Part shown: piece after piece, positions 22,595-32,380 of the stretch
Layout: each line of letters starts with the position of its first letter
How positions within the stretch are numbered: the first letter of the stretch is position 1
Assembly: GCA_013151865.1 (NCBI GenBank)
Contig: JAADHN010000138.1
Coordinates: 84,246 to 148,245 of the forward strand
Direction of reading: 5' to 3'
DNA: 64,000 nucleotides
DNA from: Kiritimatiellota bacterium
GTDB taxonomy: Bacteria; Verrucomicrobiota; Lentisphaeria; Oligosphaerales; JAADHN01
The notes under the pieces: generated by a model
Database searches by the model: none
Told to the model about the DNA's origin: nothing
What the model saw: only the letters and a program-made list of their open reading frames with translations
Made by a program: the position numbers and the translations under genes

Positions 22595-23045
22595 TGTCCG
22601 CCGGACTTCCGGCGGGCAACCCAAGCAACCCCAAGGGCTCCCGCCGCGCCGGCCAGACGAATCTTCGAGTCCCGGCTCGCCTTTTCCGCGTGCCATCCCC
22701 CAGGCGAGATCCATGCCGGCCCACCCGCCCGGGACACCGGCGCAGACGCCGCCGACATCCCATGTTCATCCGGCGAACGAGAGGGCCCGCTCCTCGTTGC
22801 GAGCGGCGACATCCCCCTTCTGGATACACCGTGCGCTCTTCCGGAGACCAAGCAAACATCGGGACCGTAAAAGGACCGAAGGACGCCCCAGAATGCACCC
22901 GTGGCGCGCCGTGAAAGCGAATGCCGAGGGGAAAAGACTCCAGGCAGGAATCAGCCGTCCCTTGGCGCCTCCCTTCCTGCGCCGCCTGGCGCCTTCCTCC
23001 GGCCCGTCCTGCGCCCTTTTCGGACGGGCTCAAGCAAGTCCCCCC

Positions 23046-24344
23046 TCAGGGCTCGATCTTGTTCGTCTGCAGTCTCTTTTTGAAAATCGCCTTCATCTCA
23101 TACAGACGCTGCATGACTTCGAACGTTCCGTGCCACTGTGCATAGTCGGGACCGCCCATCAAAGCCCCTTGGCGCATCCGCCGTCCCTCATGATGCCAGA
23201 GATGGTAATAGGCAATCTGAAACGGGTCGGTCCAGGGGTTCTCGCGGAGCAGGCCCTTGTCTTTCAGGACGTCGAGCATCCGCTTCGAGGGCTTGTAGTA
23301 GGCTTCGTTGTAGAGTTTTACCAGTTTATCCGCCTGGGTAAAGAAACCGTCGGTGTGAAGAGGAGTGTGACAGTTGCTGCACACCTTCTTCATCCTGGCC
23401 CGGCCCGCGGCCGCGTCGCCCGTGAGCGGACTCGTGGGGTCCGGTGAATTGCGCGGTTTTGATTCCTTGGCCCACAGGTTCCAATAGAGACGGCTCGAAA
23501 CATTGTGCGTGGTCTTCAGATCGCCGATGCCGCTCATGTGGCAAACGGCACAAGTGGGGGCACGGTAGTCGCCAGGTTCCCATGCGTCCGGCGTCGTGTC
23601 ATACACGTAATTGTCACCTTCGGTGGCAAAGATCTGCCCATGCTTGCTGTTGGTGAAGATCTCGATGTCCGGGTGGTCCGGGCCCAAATGGCAGGACGCA
23701 CAGGCCGCAGGCTTGCGGGCCTCGGCGATATCGAACCTGTGTCGCGTATGGCACGCCGAACAGTTCCCCACAGACCCGTCGGGATTGACGTTGCCGATCC
23801 CGGCGTTGGGCCAGGAACCGGGCAACGGACGGCGGTCCGCTCCGAGCTTGATCGTCGTCCCATGGCACTGTATGCAGCCGGTTTCTTTCGGACCGCTCTT
23901 GAATTGCGGATGGTTCTGACCTTCGTACTTGTACATCAGGTCTTGCATGGATTGCTTCCCGGCAATCTGCGATGCCGCCCGAAAATGCCCGCTGGCCGAA
24001 AACTGTTGCACTTCCGCCGGATGACACTTTGAACACGCCTTCGAGGTCACGACGACCGTGACCCAAGTACCGGTGTTTCTCACCCCCGGACAGCCCTGGG
24101 AAGCCAGCGGGGAATCCGCCGTAACACTGTGGCAATCAACGCATGACACCCCCACGTGTCCATGCCGACTCTTCCGCCAATCCTGCACGATCCCCGGGGT
24201 CTTGCCCGCGTGACAATCGATGCAGCCCCGGGCTTCTTCCGTCAAGGCGCGATTGACCTTCATCAATTTGACATCCGTCCCGCCGAAAACGGAAAAAACC
24301 GCGACGCCGACAACGACCGCCTGCACCATCCTCCTGATCATCAT
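23046..24344 (-). CDS. Octaheme c-type cytochrome, hydroxylamine oxidoreductase (HAO)-like
   Basis: Eight CXXCH motifs counted (CIDCH, CVDCH, CSKCH, CIQCH, CSACH, CASCH, CAVCH, CSNCH); C-terminal YYHLWHHEGRRMRQGALMGGPDYAQWHG; N-terminal hydrophobic signal. Confidence 0.85.
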   Translation of the reverse strand: MMIRRMVQAVVVGVAVFSVFGGTDVKLMKVNRALTEEARGCIDCHAGKTPGIVQDWRKSRHGHVGVSCVDCHSVTADSPLASQGCPGVRNTGTWVTVVVTSKACSKCHPAEVQQFSASGHFRAASQIAGKQSMQDLMYKYEGQNHPQFKSGPKETGCIQCHGTTIKLGADRRPLPGSWPNAGIGNVNPDGSVGNCSACHTRHRFDIAEARKPAACASCHLGPDHPDIEIFTNSKHGQIFATEGDNYVYDTTPDAWEPGDYRAPTCAVCHMSGIGDLKTTHNVSSRLYWNLWAKESKPRNSPDPTSPLTGDAAAGRARMKKVCSNCHTPLHTDGFFTQADKLVKLYNEAYYKPSKRMLDVLKDKGLLRENPWTDPFQIAYYHLWHHEGRRMRQGALMGGPDYAQWHGTFEVMQRLYEMKAIFKKRLQTNKIEP

Positions 24345-24392
24345 CTGTTCTCTCCGCTCGACCCGGGAGTCGCCGCCCGGGATGTTGTGGAC

Positions 24393-24965
24393 TCAGGGCC
24401 GCAGCGGTCCTTTCGCTTCGGCCAGAAACAACCCCAAATTCTTGTGACCGACATTCTCGTGGCATGAAACGCACGTCTTCTTGTCCGACGTGCCCATGAA
24501 GTAATCCTTGTGCGCGATGAACGCTTTCGGATTGGGCATGGTCGCGACCCGCAGGTCTTCATGGCACTTGACACACCCGGAATCGTATGTGAAACGCTCT
24601 CGGCGAGAACGTCTCTTCTCCCAGTCGATCCGGTCGGGACGCCCAAAAGTTTCGACAACCACGTCTTCGATACCCGTCACCGTTTTTTGATACATATAAT
24701 GAAGCACGTTGTCGTGGGGCAAATGACACGCCGTGCATTTTGTCCGAAGTCCGTTCTTGTTCTTGCCCCCATGCACATCGATACGGTACGCCGCGACCAT
24801 GGGCGCCATGCTGTGACAGGTGGAGCAGAACTCGACGCCTGATGTCCGCTCGACGGCCACCACCGTTACCAGCGCCCCACCTGCTCCAAGGAGGAACCCT
24901 GTCGCCAAGATCGCGCCGAACGCAAGCGGGCCGGTCTTTCCGAGGATCTTTTTCAACAACCGCAT
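24393..24965 (-). CDS. NapC/NirT/NrfH-family membrane-anchored tetraheme cytochrome c (quinol dehydrogenase)
   Basis: N-terminal TM anchor; four CXXCH motifs (CSTCH, CTACH, CVKCH, CVSCH); FCSTCHSMAPMVAAYRIDVHGGKN typical of NapC/NrfH. Confidence 0.92.
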   Translation of the reverse strand: MRLLKKILGKTGPLAFGAILATGFLLGAGGALVTVVAVERTSGVEFCSTCHSMAPMVAAYRIDVHGGKNKNGLRTKCTACHLPHDNVLHYMYQKTVTGIEDVVVETFGRPDRIDWEKRRSRRERFTYDSGCVKCHEDLRVATMPNPKAFIAHKDYFMGTSDKKTCVSCHENVGHKNLGLFLAEAKGPLRP

Positions 24966-25404
24966 ACCGTTTCCCGGCCAAGGCGAGTTTTGGAAATACT
25001 ACAAGTTATGAAGAAAAGTGTACGTGATGAATTTGCTCGAGTCAACCGGCAAAAAAACGAAAACGGCGGACTCTCGTCAACTGCGGGGGGCAAAGCTGCC
25101 GGCAATCCGCTAATCTTGGGGCGCACGGCCTGGGCAGCCTCTGCCGGGCCTCCGCCCGGATGAAAACGGACACCCCCTCTTTCCGGCGCCCGCCCCCGCG
25201 GACCAAACTGCCGCTTTGCTTGACAACGTCCGGTTGAATGGTCATCTTTATGGCTCCGGCTTCTTTTCGTGCCACCGAAATTTGCCCGAACAGTGCGAAC
25301 CCTTTTCCGTTCAGGCACCCTCCCCCGATCCCGGCAGGCTCAGTCGTTTGGAGTGCCGGTTTTGCCGGGAGGGGATTACGCCTGCCGCCTGGCCCCAGGC
25401 ATCA

Positions 25405-25672
25405 GGGCCTGTCGCTTTATTCGAGAATTCCGCGAAAAACGCCCCAACGGGGCAATGTCACCGTAGCCTGGGGCGCCGCCCCAGGCCGTGTTGGTTTCCG
25501 GAACATGCACCCTGAAGTGGTGCTTCAACGTATTCCTTACGTGTAGGTTGAAGTACGCCTTCAGCGTACATCGGCACGGCGTCGACCCACCTTGGGCGTT
25601 GCCCAAGGCTACGGTAAAGTCGGCCCTTCAGGCCGTCTGGGGACACGCACAATCAATAAAGCGACAGGCCCA
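25405..25672. repeat. Intergenic hairpin-array element bounded by perfect 17-bp inverted repeats
   Basis: GGGCCTGTCGCTTTATT (25405-25421) and AATAAAGCGACAGGCCC (25656-25672) are exact reverse complements; internal palindromes include gcctggggcgccgccccaggc, ccttgggcgttgcccaagg, cggcccttcaggccg. Confidence 0.75.
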
Positions 25673-26632
25673 TCAGGCGGCACTCGGCAGGAGGAGCCGC
25701 AACCAGAGCGGAATCGTAGCCAGGGCCGTCATATGCGTCGCCAGCACGCTGGCCGCGGCAAAGTCGCTGTCGCCGCCATACGCGTCGCTGAGCATTACGC
25801 TGGCCAAAGAACAGGGCATCACGGCGAGCACCAACAAGACCTCTCGGTCCGAGTCGGAAAAGGGCAGCACGAAGACCAACAATGCCGCAGTCGCCGGAAT
25901 GAGTACGGTTCGCAGTACGACCCCGGCAGCCAAGGGGATGCTGAGCAGATGGCGCGGTCGCAATTCGTTCATGCGGCTGCCTGCCACCAGCATAGCCAGA
26001 GGAATGGTGGCTTTGCCGAACATGTCGAGTGCCGAGACGATGGCGTTCCAGAATTCGCCGGAGCGCTCTTGCGGCGGCAGCCCGATCCCTGCGAACTCCG
26101 CAACCGCCAGTGTCCCTATGGCGCCCAGAATGGCGAGCATAGGCGGGGTCAACAAGTGCCGCAGACTGCTTCGATGGAGTCCGGCGCCGGTCAGGGCGAT
26201 CATCCCAAGGGTCCAGACCGCAATCTCGCTGCCGACGGTGGAGAAAATCAGGTCTGCGGCTCCTCTGTCCCCGGCCAGGAGGAGAAGGATGGGCAACGGC
26301 AGAAACGAGTAGTTGTTGATGGCGCACTGGAAGTGGAACGTGCGGCGTTCTCTGTCCGAGCTGAAACCGAGGAGTCGACTGCCCGCCAAACCGACAAGGA
26401 ACCCCACTGACATAATCAGGAGGGCGCCCGCGGGCAAGGGCCAGTGCCGCAGGAGGGTCCGAAACGTAAACGTGCTCACCAGAGTCGCGTAGATCAGCGA
26501 CGGGTAGAACAATACGACCACCAACCGCGACAAGCGCGTGGTGCTCTCGGCATCGAGCAGACGGCGCGAGCGGGCGACAGCCCCGACGCCCATCATGAGA
26601 AAAACAGCGGCGATTCTCAGAAGAATTGACAT
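25673..26632 (-). CDS. AEC family (auxin efflux carrier-type) transporter
   Basis: MSILLRIAAVFLMMGVGAVARSRRLLDAESTTRLSRLVVVLFYPSLIYATLVSTFTF; multi-TM, characteristic AEC N-terminus. Confidence 0.85.
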   Translation of the reverse strand: MSILLRIAAVFLMMGVGAVARSRRLLDAESTTRLSRLVVVLFYPSLIYATLVSTFTFRTLLRHWPLPAGALLIMSVGFLVGLAGSRLLGFSSDRERRTFHFQCAINNYSFLPLPILLLLAGDRGAADLIFSTVGSEIAVWTLGMIALTGAGLHRSSLRHLLTPPMLAILGAIGTLAVAEFAGIGLPPQERSGEFWNAIVSALDMFGKATIPLAMLVAGSRMNELRPRHLLSIPLAAGVVLRTVLIPATAALLVFVLPFSDSDREVLLVLAVMPCSLASVMLSDAYGGDSDFAAASVLATHMTALATIPLWLRLLLPSAA

Positions 26633-26671
26633 GTCTGTTCCGGGATTCGGCAAAATCGACAGGAGCTACGT

Positions 26672-28123
26672 ATGACCGACTCGGGTCCCACAAATGCGGA
26701 TGCGACTACCCGGCCCAACGTAATCTGGATCCTGGGAGACGAACATCGAGCCCAAGCCGTCGGCTGTCTCGGGAACGGCCAAGTGCGGACGCCGAATATC
26801 GATGCCCTCACCTCCACACCGACCGCCGCCGTCGCCGGGTCCCCGCTTTGCACCCCGTTTCGCGGGAGCCTGCTCACAGGGCGCTGGCCCCACCGGTGTG
26901 TTCCGGGGCACGACGCAGCCATGCCGGACGGCCTTCTCACCGTGGCGCACGCGTTCACGGCCAATGGATACCGTACGGCCTACTTCGGAAAGTGGCACGT
27001 GGACGGCGCCGCAAATCGCGCCCCAGGCGAACGGCCCGGTTTCCAAACCGTATCTCCTGAGCGCCGGGGCGGGTTCGACTTCTGGCTCGGGTACGAGAAC
27101 AACAACACCCAGTACGATTGCTGGGTGCATGGGCATGACGAAGACGGCGCCGAAATCGAGCGTTTCAGATTGCCGGGATACGAAACGGACGAGCTGACTT
27201 CGTTGTTTATCAACTACTTGCAGAGACACATCCGACCCACGGGAAACGCGACGCACCCGGGAGCAGCAGAAGGAGGCCGGGAACCGCCCCGCCCGCTTTT
27301 TGCCGTGCTCTCCGTTCAGCCGCCCCACCCTCCCTACATTGCGCCCGAGCGGTTCACCACGAGGACGGCGGAGGACATCGTCTTGCGGCCGAACGTACCG
27401 CCGGTGGACCGAGTGCGGGATCGGGCTCGGCAGGACTTGACCGGTTATTACGCCATGATCGAGGATCTGGACTGGAATGTCGGCCGGATCTCCCACACCC
27501 TCCGGGAAACCGGACGCGCGCACGACACCCTCATCGTGTTCTTCTCAGACCACGGGGACATGCTCGGCTCGCATGGACGCCGTTTGAAGTGTGTGCCCTA
27601 CGAAGAGTCGATTCGCATTCCCTTCATTGTCGGGAGCGCCGCCGCATCGCGGCGGCCGCGCCTCTGCAGCGAGGGATACTCGGGACTGATCAATCACGTC
27701 GATATTCCCGTCACCACTTTGGGCCTGTGCGGCCTCGACGCACCCGAGTGGATGAGCGGGACCGACTGGAGCGGACACTGGCGGATGGACCGGCCCCTCC
27801 CCGAACCGCTGCCTGACTCGGCGTTTCTGCAGTTGGTCGACCCCGGCTGGACCCACGGCTTTGCCGTCGACCGCGAGCGACCGTGGCGCGGCATCGTGAC
27901 GGCCGACGGCTGGAAGTACGCCGTGCTCGAAGGACAACCGTGGCTCATGTTCAACCTGCGGGAAGACCCGTACGAGACGACGAACCTTGCCCTGGACGGA
28001 GCCTTCTCGCACGTACGGCGACGATTGCAGAATCGCCTCGAACGGTGGATTCGCGAGACCGGCGACGCGTTTCGACTCCCTGACGTTCCTGTGCATGGAG
28101 GGAAGGGCAGACGCTCCATGTGA
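26672..28123 (+). CDS. Sulfatase family protein (Cys-type formylglycine)
   Basis: RPNVIWILGDEHRAQAVGCLGNGQVRTPNIDAL; SPLCTPFRGSLLTGRWPH matches CxPxR sulfatase signature; VFFSDHGDMLGSHGR. Confidence 0.95.
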   Translation: MTDSGPTNADATTRPNVIWILGDEHRAQAVGCLGNGQVRTPNIDALTSTPTAAVAGSPLCTPFRGSLLTGRWPHRCVPGHDAAMPDGLLTVAHAFTANGYRTAYFGKWHVDGAANRAPGERPGFQTVSPERRGGFDFWLGYENNNTQYDCWVHGHDEDGAEIERFRLPGYETDELTSLFINYLQRHIRPTGNATHPGAAEGGREPPRPLFAVLSVQPPHPPYIAPERFTTRTAEDIVLRPNVPPVDRVRDRARQDLTGYYAMIEDLDWNVGRISHTLRETGRAHDTLIVFFSDHGDMLGSHGRRLKCVPYEESIRIPFIVGSAAASRRPRLCSEGYSGLINHVDIPVTTLGLCGLDAPEWMSGTDWSGHWRMDRPLPEPLPDSAFLQLVDPGWTHGFAVDRERPWRGIVTADGWKYAVLEGQPWLMFNLREDPYETTNLALDGAFSHVRRRLQNRLERWIRETGDAFRLPDVPVHGGKGRRSM

Positions 28124-28195
28124 CGCGGGGAGCGGTGTTCGCGGCGCGCGGCGCCCCCACCCGCGGAATCCCGGGAAGAACAGAATGACGCGGCA

Positions 28196-31129
28196 TCAGC
28201 GGCCGCAGCAATGTTTGTACTTCTTGCCGCTGCCGCACGGACACGGCTCGTTGCGCCCGATCTTCGGTCCGGCACGGCGCACGGTCACCGCCTGCGGAGG
28301 TCCCACCGGGGCCTCCCCGCCCATGACTCCCTCGAACTGAGCGAGCTGGTCGTGCACCTCCTGTGTGGGAAACTGCTGCATCAACTGCTGGAAAGACGTC
28401 AACGTCGTTGCCGATCGGAACATGTTCGACAAGACCTGCTCATGCACGGTCCCCATGAGTTCGGAGAACATGTTATAGGCTTCCTGCTTGTACTCCACCA
28501 GGGGGTCGCGCTGGCCGTAGGCCCGCAACTGAATGCCTTGCCGCAACGCGTCCATGGCATAGAGGTGCTCCTGCCAAGTCTGATCGATGGCGTTCAGCAT
28601 GATTTGCCGTTCGATCCAGCGGAGACTCTCGGGATCTTCGTTTTTCTCCTTCAACTGATAGGCTTCGTCGATCCGGTCGACAATCCGGGAGGTCAAGACA
28701 GCCGGGTCCCATTCGCCCTCCCACTGCAAATCCTCTTCCGTGAAGCGGATCGGAAAAGTCTTCTGGAGCCATGCCAACAGCTCGCGACGATCCAGGGGGG
28801 CTTCCTTTGTCCCGCCGGCCGCGGCAGCCTCGACCTGCGCGGAAACGGCCGTGTAGGCAAAATCGAACAGCAACCGGCGAGGATCGTCCGTCAGCAGGAC
28901 GTTCTTGCGAAGCCCGTAGATCACTTCGCGTTGTTTGTTCATCACGTCGTCGTATTCGAGCGTACGCTTTCGAATGGCGAAATGCTGTTCTTCGACCCGC
29001 CGTTGTGCCCGCTCGATCGACTTGTTGAGGAGGGGGTGCGAGAGTTCCTCCCCTTCCTGAAGGCCGAGTTTCTCCATGATACCCGCCACCCGGTCCGAAC
29101 CGAATAGGCGCATCAAGTTATCCTCTAGTGATATATAGAACCTAGAGGATCCGGGGTCTCCCTGTCGTGCACACCGGCCGCGAAGCTGGCGGTCGATGCG
29201 GCGGGCGTCGTGCCGTTCACTGCCGATGACGTGCAAACCGCCCAGATCCGTCACGCCGGGACCGAGCTTGATATCCGTGCCGCGTCCGGCCATGTTTGTG
29301 GCAATGGTGACGCTGCCCTTCTCCCCGGCCCGGGCGATGATCTCGGCCTCATGTTCGTGGTTTTTGGCGTTCAGGACGTTGTGCGGAACGCGCCGCCTCT
29401 GCAGTAGGCGACTGAGGACCTCGGACACCTCCACCGAAACCGTGCCCAACAGCACCGGCTGTCCGCGACGGTGACAGTCCTCGACCTCGGCGACGATGGC
29501 ATTGTATTTTTCCCGCTTCGTCTTGTAAATACGGTCGTTGTGGTCCATCCGGATGCAAGGCTTGTTGGTGGGGACGACCACCACGTCGAGCTTGTAGATT
29601 TCTTTGAACTCGGTGGCCTCGGTTTCCGCCGTGCCGGTCATGCCGGCGAGCTTCTCGTACATCCGGAAGTAGTTTTGGATGGTGATCGAAGCCAATGTCT
29701 GGGTTTCGCGCTCAATCTGGACGCCTTCTTTGGCTTCCAACGCTTGGTGCAGGCCTTCGCTGTAGCGGCGTCCGGGCATCAGCCGCCCGGTGTACTCATC
29801 GACGATGATAACCTTGTTGTCCTGCACCACGTAGTGCACGTCTTTCTCGAACAGGCAATACGCCCGCAACAACTGCGAGATATTGTGGATCACCTCACTG
29901 CGTGACTCGAAAAGCTCCTGGGCCTCACGGTGCTTGCGCGCCTTCTCTTCGTCGGACAGAGAGGAAGTGTCGATCTCGTGGAATGCAGTACCGATGTCCG
30001 GGATCGTGAAGGCGTCGGGTTCGTCCGGGCTCAGGTGCTTCCGGCCCTTGTCCGACAACTCCGCCTCGCCGCCCCGTTCGTCGATGGCGAAATAGAGGTT
30101 TTCCTTGACCTCCTGGAGGAAGCCTCGATTGTTGTCGCTGTACATCTCGAGTTCTTTGCGGTCCACCAACCGGCGGATAGCCGGGTCTTCCAGCAGACGC
30201 ATCAGTTGTTTCTGCTTAGGCATACCGAGGCGCACAGTGGCCAGTTTGAGCGCTGCCGCCTCACGTTCTTCATTGCTGGCGTCCTCCCGGGTGAGCACGG
30301 AGCGGGCCTCCTGCACCATGCGGGCGCACAGCAGCGATTGACGCCGAAACAATTCGGCCACCATGGGCTTGAGTTTGTCGTACTTGTGAGTCGAAACGGT
30401 GGCCGGCCCGGAGATGATCAACGGCGTGCGCGCCTCGTCGATGAGAATGCTGTCCACTTCGTCGATGATCACGAAATAATGGTCACGCTGGACCATTTCC
30501 TCGGGCGACATGGCCATGCCCGCGTCTCGGAGATAGTCGAAACCGAACTCGCTGTTGGTGCCGTAAGTGATGTCGCAATTGTACTGCTCGCGCCGGGCGG
30601 CCGGGTCCATCGAGTTCTGGATACAGCCCACGGTCAACCCCAGCAACTCGTACACCGCCCCCATCCACTGGGCGTCCCGACGAGCAAGGTAGTCGTTTAC
30701 CGTGACGAGCTGACAGTTCCGCCCGGTCAACGCGTTCAGGTAAAGCGGCAAGGTGGCCACCAAAGTCTTGCCCTCGCCGGTGGCCATTTCCGCAATGCCG
30801 GCACGATGCAGCACGATGGCGCCGATGATCTGCACGTCGAACGGGACCATGTCCCACACGAGGGTATGCCCGGTGACCTGAATCTCCCGCCCGACGAGGC
30901 GGCGGCAGGCGTTCTTCACCACGGCATAGGCCTCGCATAGGATGTCGTCGAGGGTCTCGCCCTGCCGCACCCGAGCGCGGAACTCATCGGTCTTGGCCCG
31001 CAACTGGTCGTCGGTCAACCCTTGCAGATCATGTTCGATCCGGTTGACCTCCTCGACCAGGGGCCAGAGTTTTTTCAGCGTCCGCTGATTGCGGGTGCCG
31101 ACGATTTTTTTGAGTACCCATTCCAACAT
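28196..31129 (-). CDS. secA: Preprotein translocase subunit SecA
   Basis: MATGEGKTLVATLPLYLNALTGR, VDSILIDEARTPLIISGP, MAGRGTDIKLGPGV, C-terminal zinc motif CPCGSGKKYKHCC. Confidence 0.99.
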   Translation of the reverse strand: MLEWVLKKIVGTRNQRTLKKLWPLVEEVNRIEHDLQGLTDDQLRAKTDEFRARVRQGETLDDILCEAYAVVKNACRRLVGREIQVTGHTLVWDMVPFDVQIIGAIVLHRAGIAEMATGEGKTLVATLPLYLNALTGRNCQLVTVNDYLARRDAQWMGAVYELLGLTVGCIQNSMDPAARREQYNCDITYGTNSEFGFDYLRDAGMAMSPEEMVQRDHYFVIIDEVDSILIDEARTPLIISGPATVSTHKYDKLKPMVAELFRRQSLLCARMVQEARSVLTREDASNEEREAAALKLATVRLGMPKQKQLMRLLEDPAIRRLVDRKELEMYSDNNRGFLQEVKENLYFAIDERGGEAELSDKGRKHLSPDEPDAFTIPDIGTAFHEIDTSSLSDEEKARKHREAQELFESRSEVIHNISQLLRAYCLFEKDVHYVVQDNKVIIVDEYTGRLMPGRRYSEGLHQALEAKEGVQIERETQTLASITIQNYFRMYEKLAGMTGTAETEATEFKEIYKLDVVVVPTNKPCIRMDHNDRIYKTKREKYNAIVAEVEDCHRRGQPVLLGTVSVEVSEVLSRLLQRRRVPHNVLNAKNHEHEAEIIARAGEKGSVTIATNMAGRGTDIKLGPGVTDLGGLHVIGSERHDARRIDRQLRGRCARQGDPGSSRFYISLEDNLMRLFGSDRVAGIMEKLGLQEGEELSHPLLNKSIERAQRRVEEQHFAIRKRTLEYDDVMNKQREVIYGLRKNVLLTDDPRRLLFDFAYTAVSAQVEAAAAGGTKEAPLDRRELLAWLQKTFPIRFTEEDLQWEGEWDPAVLTSRIVDRIDEAYQLKEKNEDPESLRWIERQIMLNAIDQTWQEHLYAMDALRQGIQLRAYGQRDPLVEYKQEAYNMFSELMGTVHEQVLSNMFRSATTLTSFQQLMQQFPTQEVHDQLAQFEGVMGGEAPVGPPQAVTVRRAGPKIGRNEPCPCGSGKKYKHCCGR

Positions 31130-31312
31130 TTGGTATCGATAGGCTCCGGTTCAGAGGCCGTGACGGTCATTTCCGGGGCGCAACGCGGGCCGCGTCACAC
31201 CCAACGAGTGACGTCCGCTCCGGACATGGGAACAAAGGCGCACCGGCCCGGGTCGGGAAGAACTGCCGCCGCCGGAAAGCAATTCGAGCGCCCATCGCGT
31301 CGAGGCGAAGCT

Positions 31313-31882
31313 TCATTTGGAGCCGGGCTTTTCGACCGGAACCCCCGCCCGGCACAGGGGACATTTTTCAGGGACGTACAATGCCAGTTCGAGTCGCGCC
31401 AGGCTCTCCACGGGAACACCGAGCGCAACATCCCCGCCACTGCGGTCGACCAACACCGCAACCCCGACCGGAACGCCGCCCTGCTCTCGGACCAATTCGA
31501 GGGTCTGTCGGACCCGACCGCCCCGGGTGATGACATCCTCGGCGATCAAAACGCGCTCCCCGGGATTCACCTCAAAACCGCGCCTGAAGACCATGCCTCC
31601 CGCGTCGTCTTTCTCCGCAAAAACCGCCCGGACCCCGAGGGCCCGTCCCACCTCCTGGCCCACCACAATACCGCCAACGGCCGGGGAGACGACCAGCTCG
31701 ACACGGGCATTGGCGAAACGTTTCGCCAAATCACCGCACAAACGCGCCGCCAACCCAGTGTGCTGCAACAGCAGCGCAGCCTGAAAATACCGGTCGCTGT
31801 GGAGGCCGCTGCGCAACAAGAAATGTCCTCGGCGCAACGCATGGGTTTGGGAAAAAACTTCGAGGGCTTCAGCTTCGGTCAT
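31313..31882 (-). CDS. pyrE: Orotate phosphoribosyltransferase
   Basis: Start MTEAEALEVFSQTHALRRGHFLLRSGLHSDRYFQAALLLQ; VLIAEDVITRGGRVRQTLELVREQGG PRPP-binding motif. Confidence 0.93.
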   Translation of the reverse strand: MTEAEALEVFSQTHALRRGHFLLRSGLHSDRYFQAALLLQHTGLAARLCGDLAKRFANARVELVVSPAVGGIVVGQEVGRALGVRAVFAEKDDAGGMVFRRGFEVNPGERVLIAEDVITRGGRVRQTLELVREQGGVPVGVAVLVDRSGGDVALGVPVESLARLELALYVPEKCPLCRAGVPVEKPGSK

Positions 31883-32380
31883 AGCTATGTCGCTTCCCTT
31901 CGCAGGCACCGAGCCGGCAGTTGTCTGTCCGGCGCTCGTGGAGACTCCAGTCGTCCAGGTGGACTCGACCGGGAAAGCCAGGCAAGAGGCCCCGTGGGAG
32001 GCCACGGCTCGCGTCATTTCAGGAAACAGGGGACAATTCCCCTCGACAGACACCTTGACTAACGCCAAAACCCGATTACGCTACGTTCCGGATCGGCTCT
32101 CCCTGTCCCCCGTCGGCCGGGAGAGAAATGTCTGCCCGGAATCGAGGGGCGCGGGCGGGGAATGCGGCGACCTCGCACAACATAGCACGCAAACGCCGCA
32201 TGTCTATGAAAGCCCCCCATTGGCGTCCGCCCGGAACTTCCCCGGCGGGTCGATCTCCGCCCGGATTGTGACCGGCAAGAGAACTCGGGGATGCATACCG
32301 GCGCTTCGGATTCCCTAAACGGAGTGCGGAGCGCCGTCCCGATGGGGTGGAAAGAATTGCAGGGACAGGAGGCCTTAGGA

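Noticed and set aside
25042-25275. 77-aa minus ORF (MARKEAGAIKMTIQPDVVKQSGSLVRGGG...) upstream of the napC-like gene
   Set aside because: Short, no upstream RBS evident and C-terminal half is Arg/Pro-rich; insufficient support for a gene.
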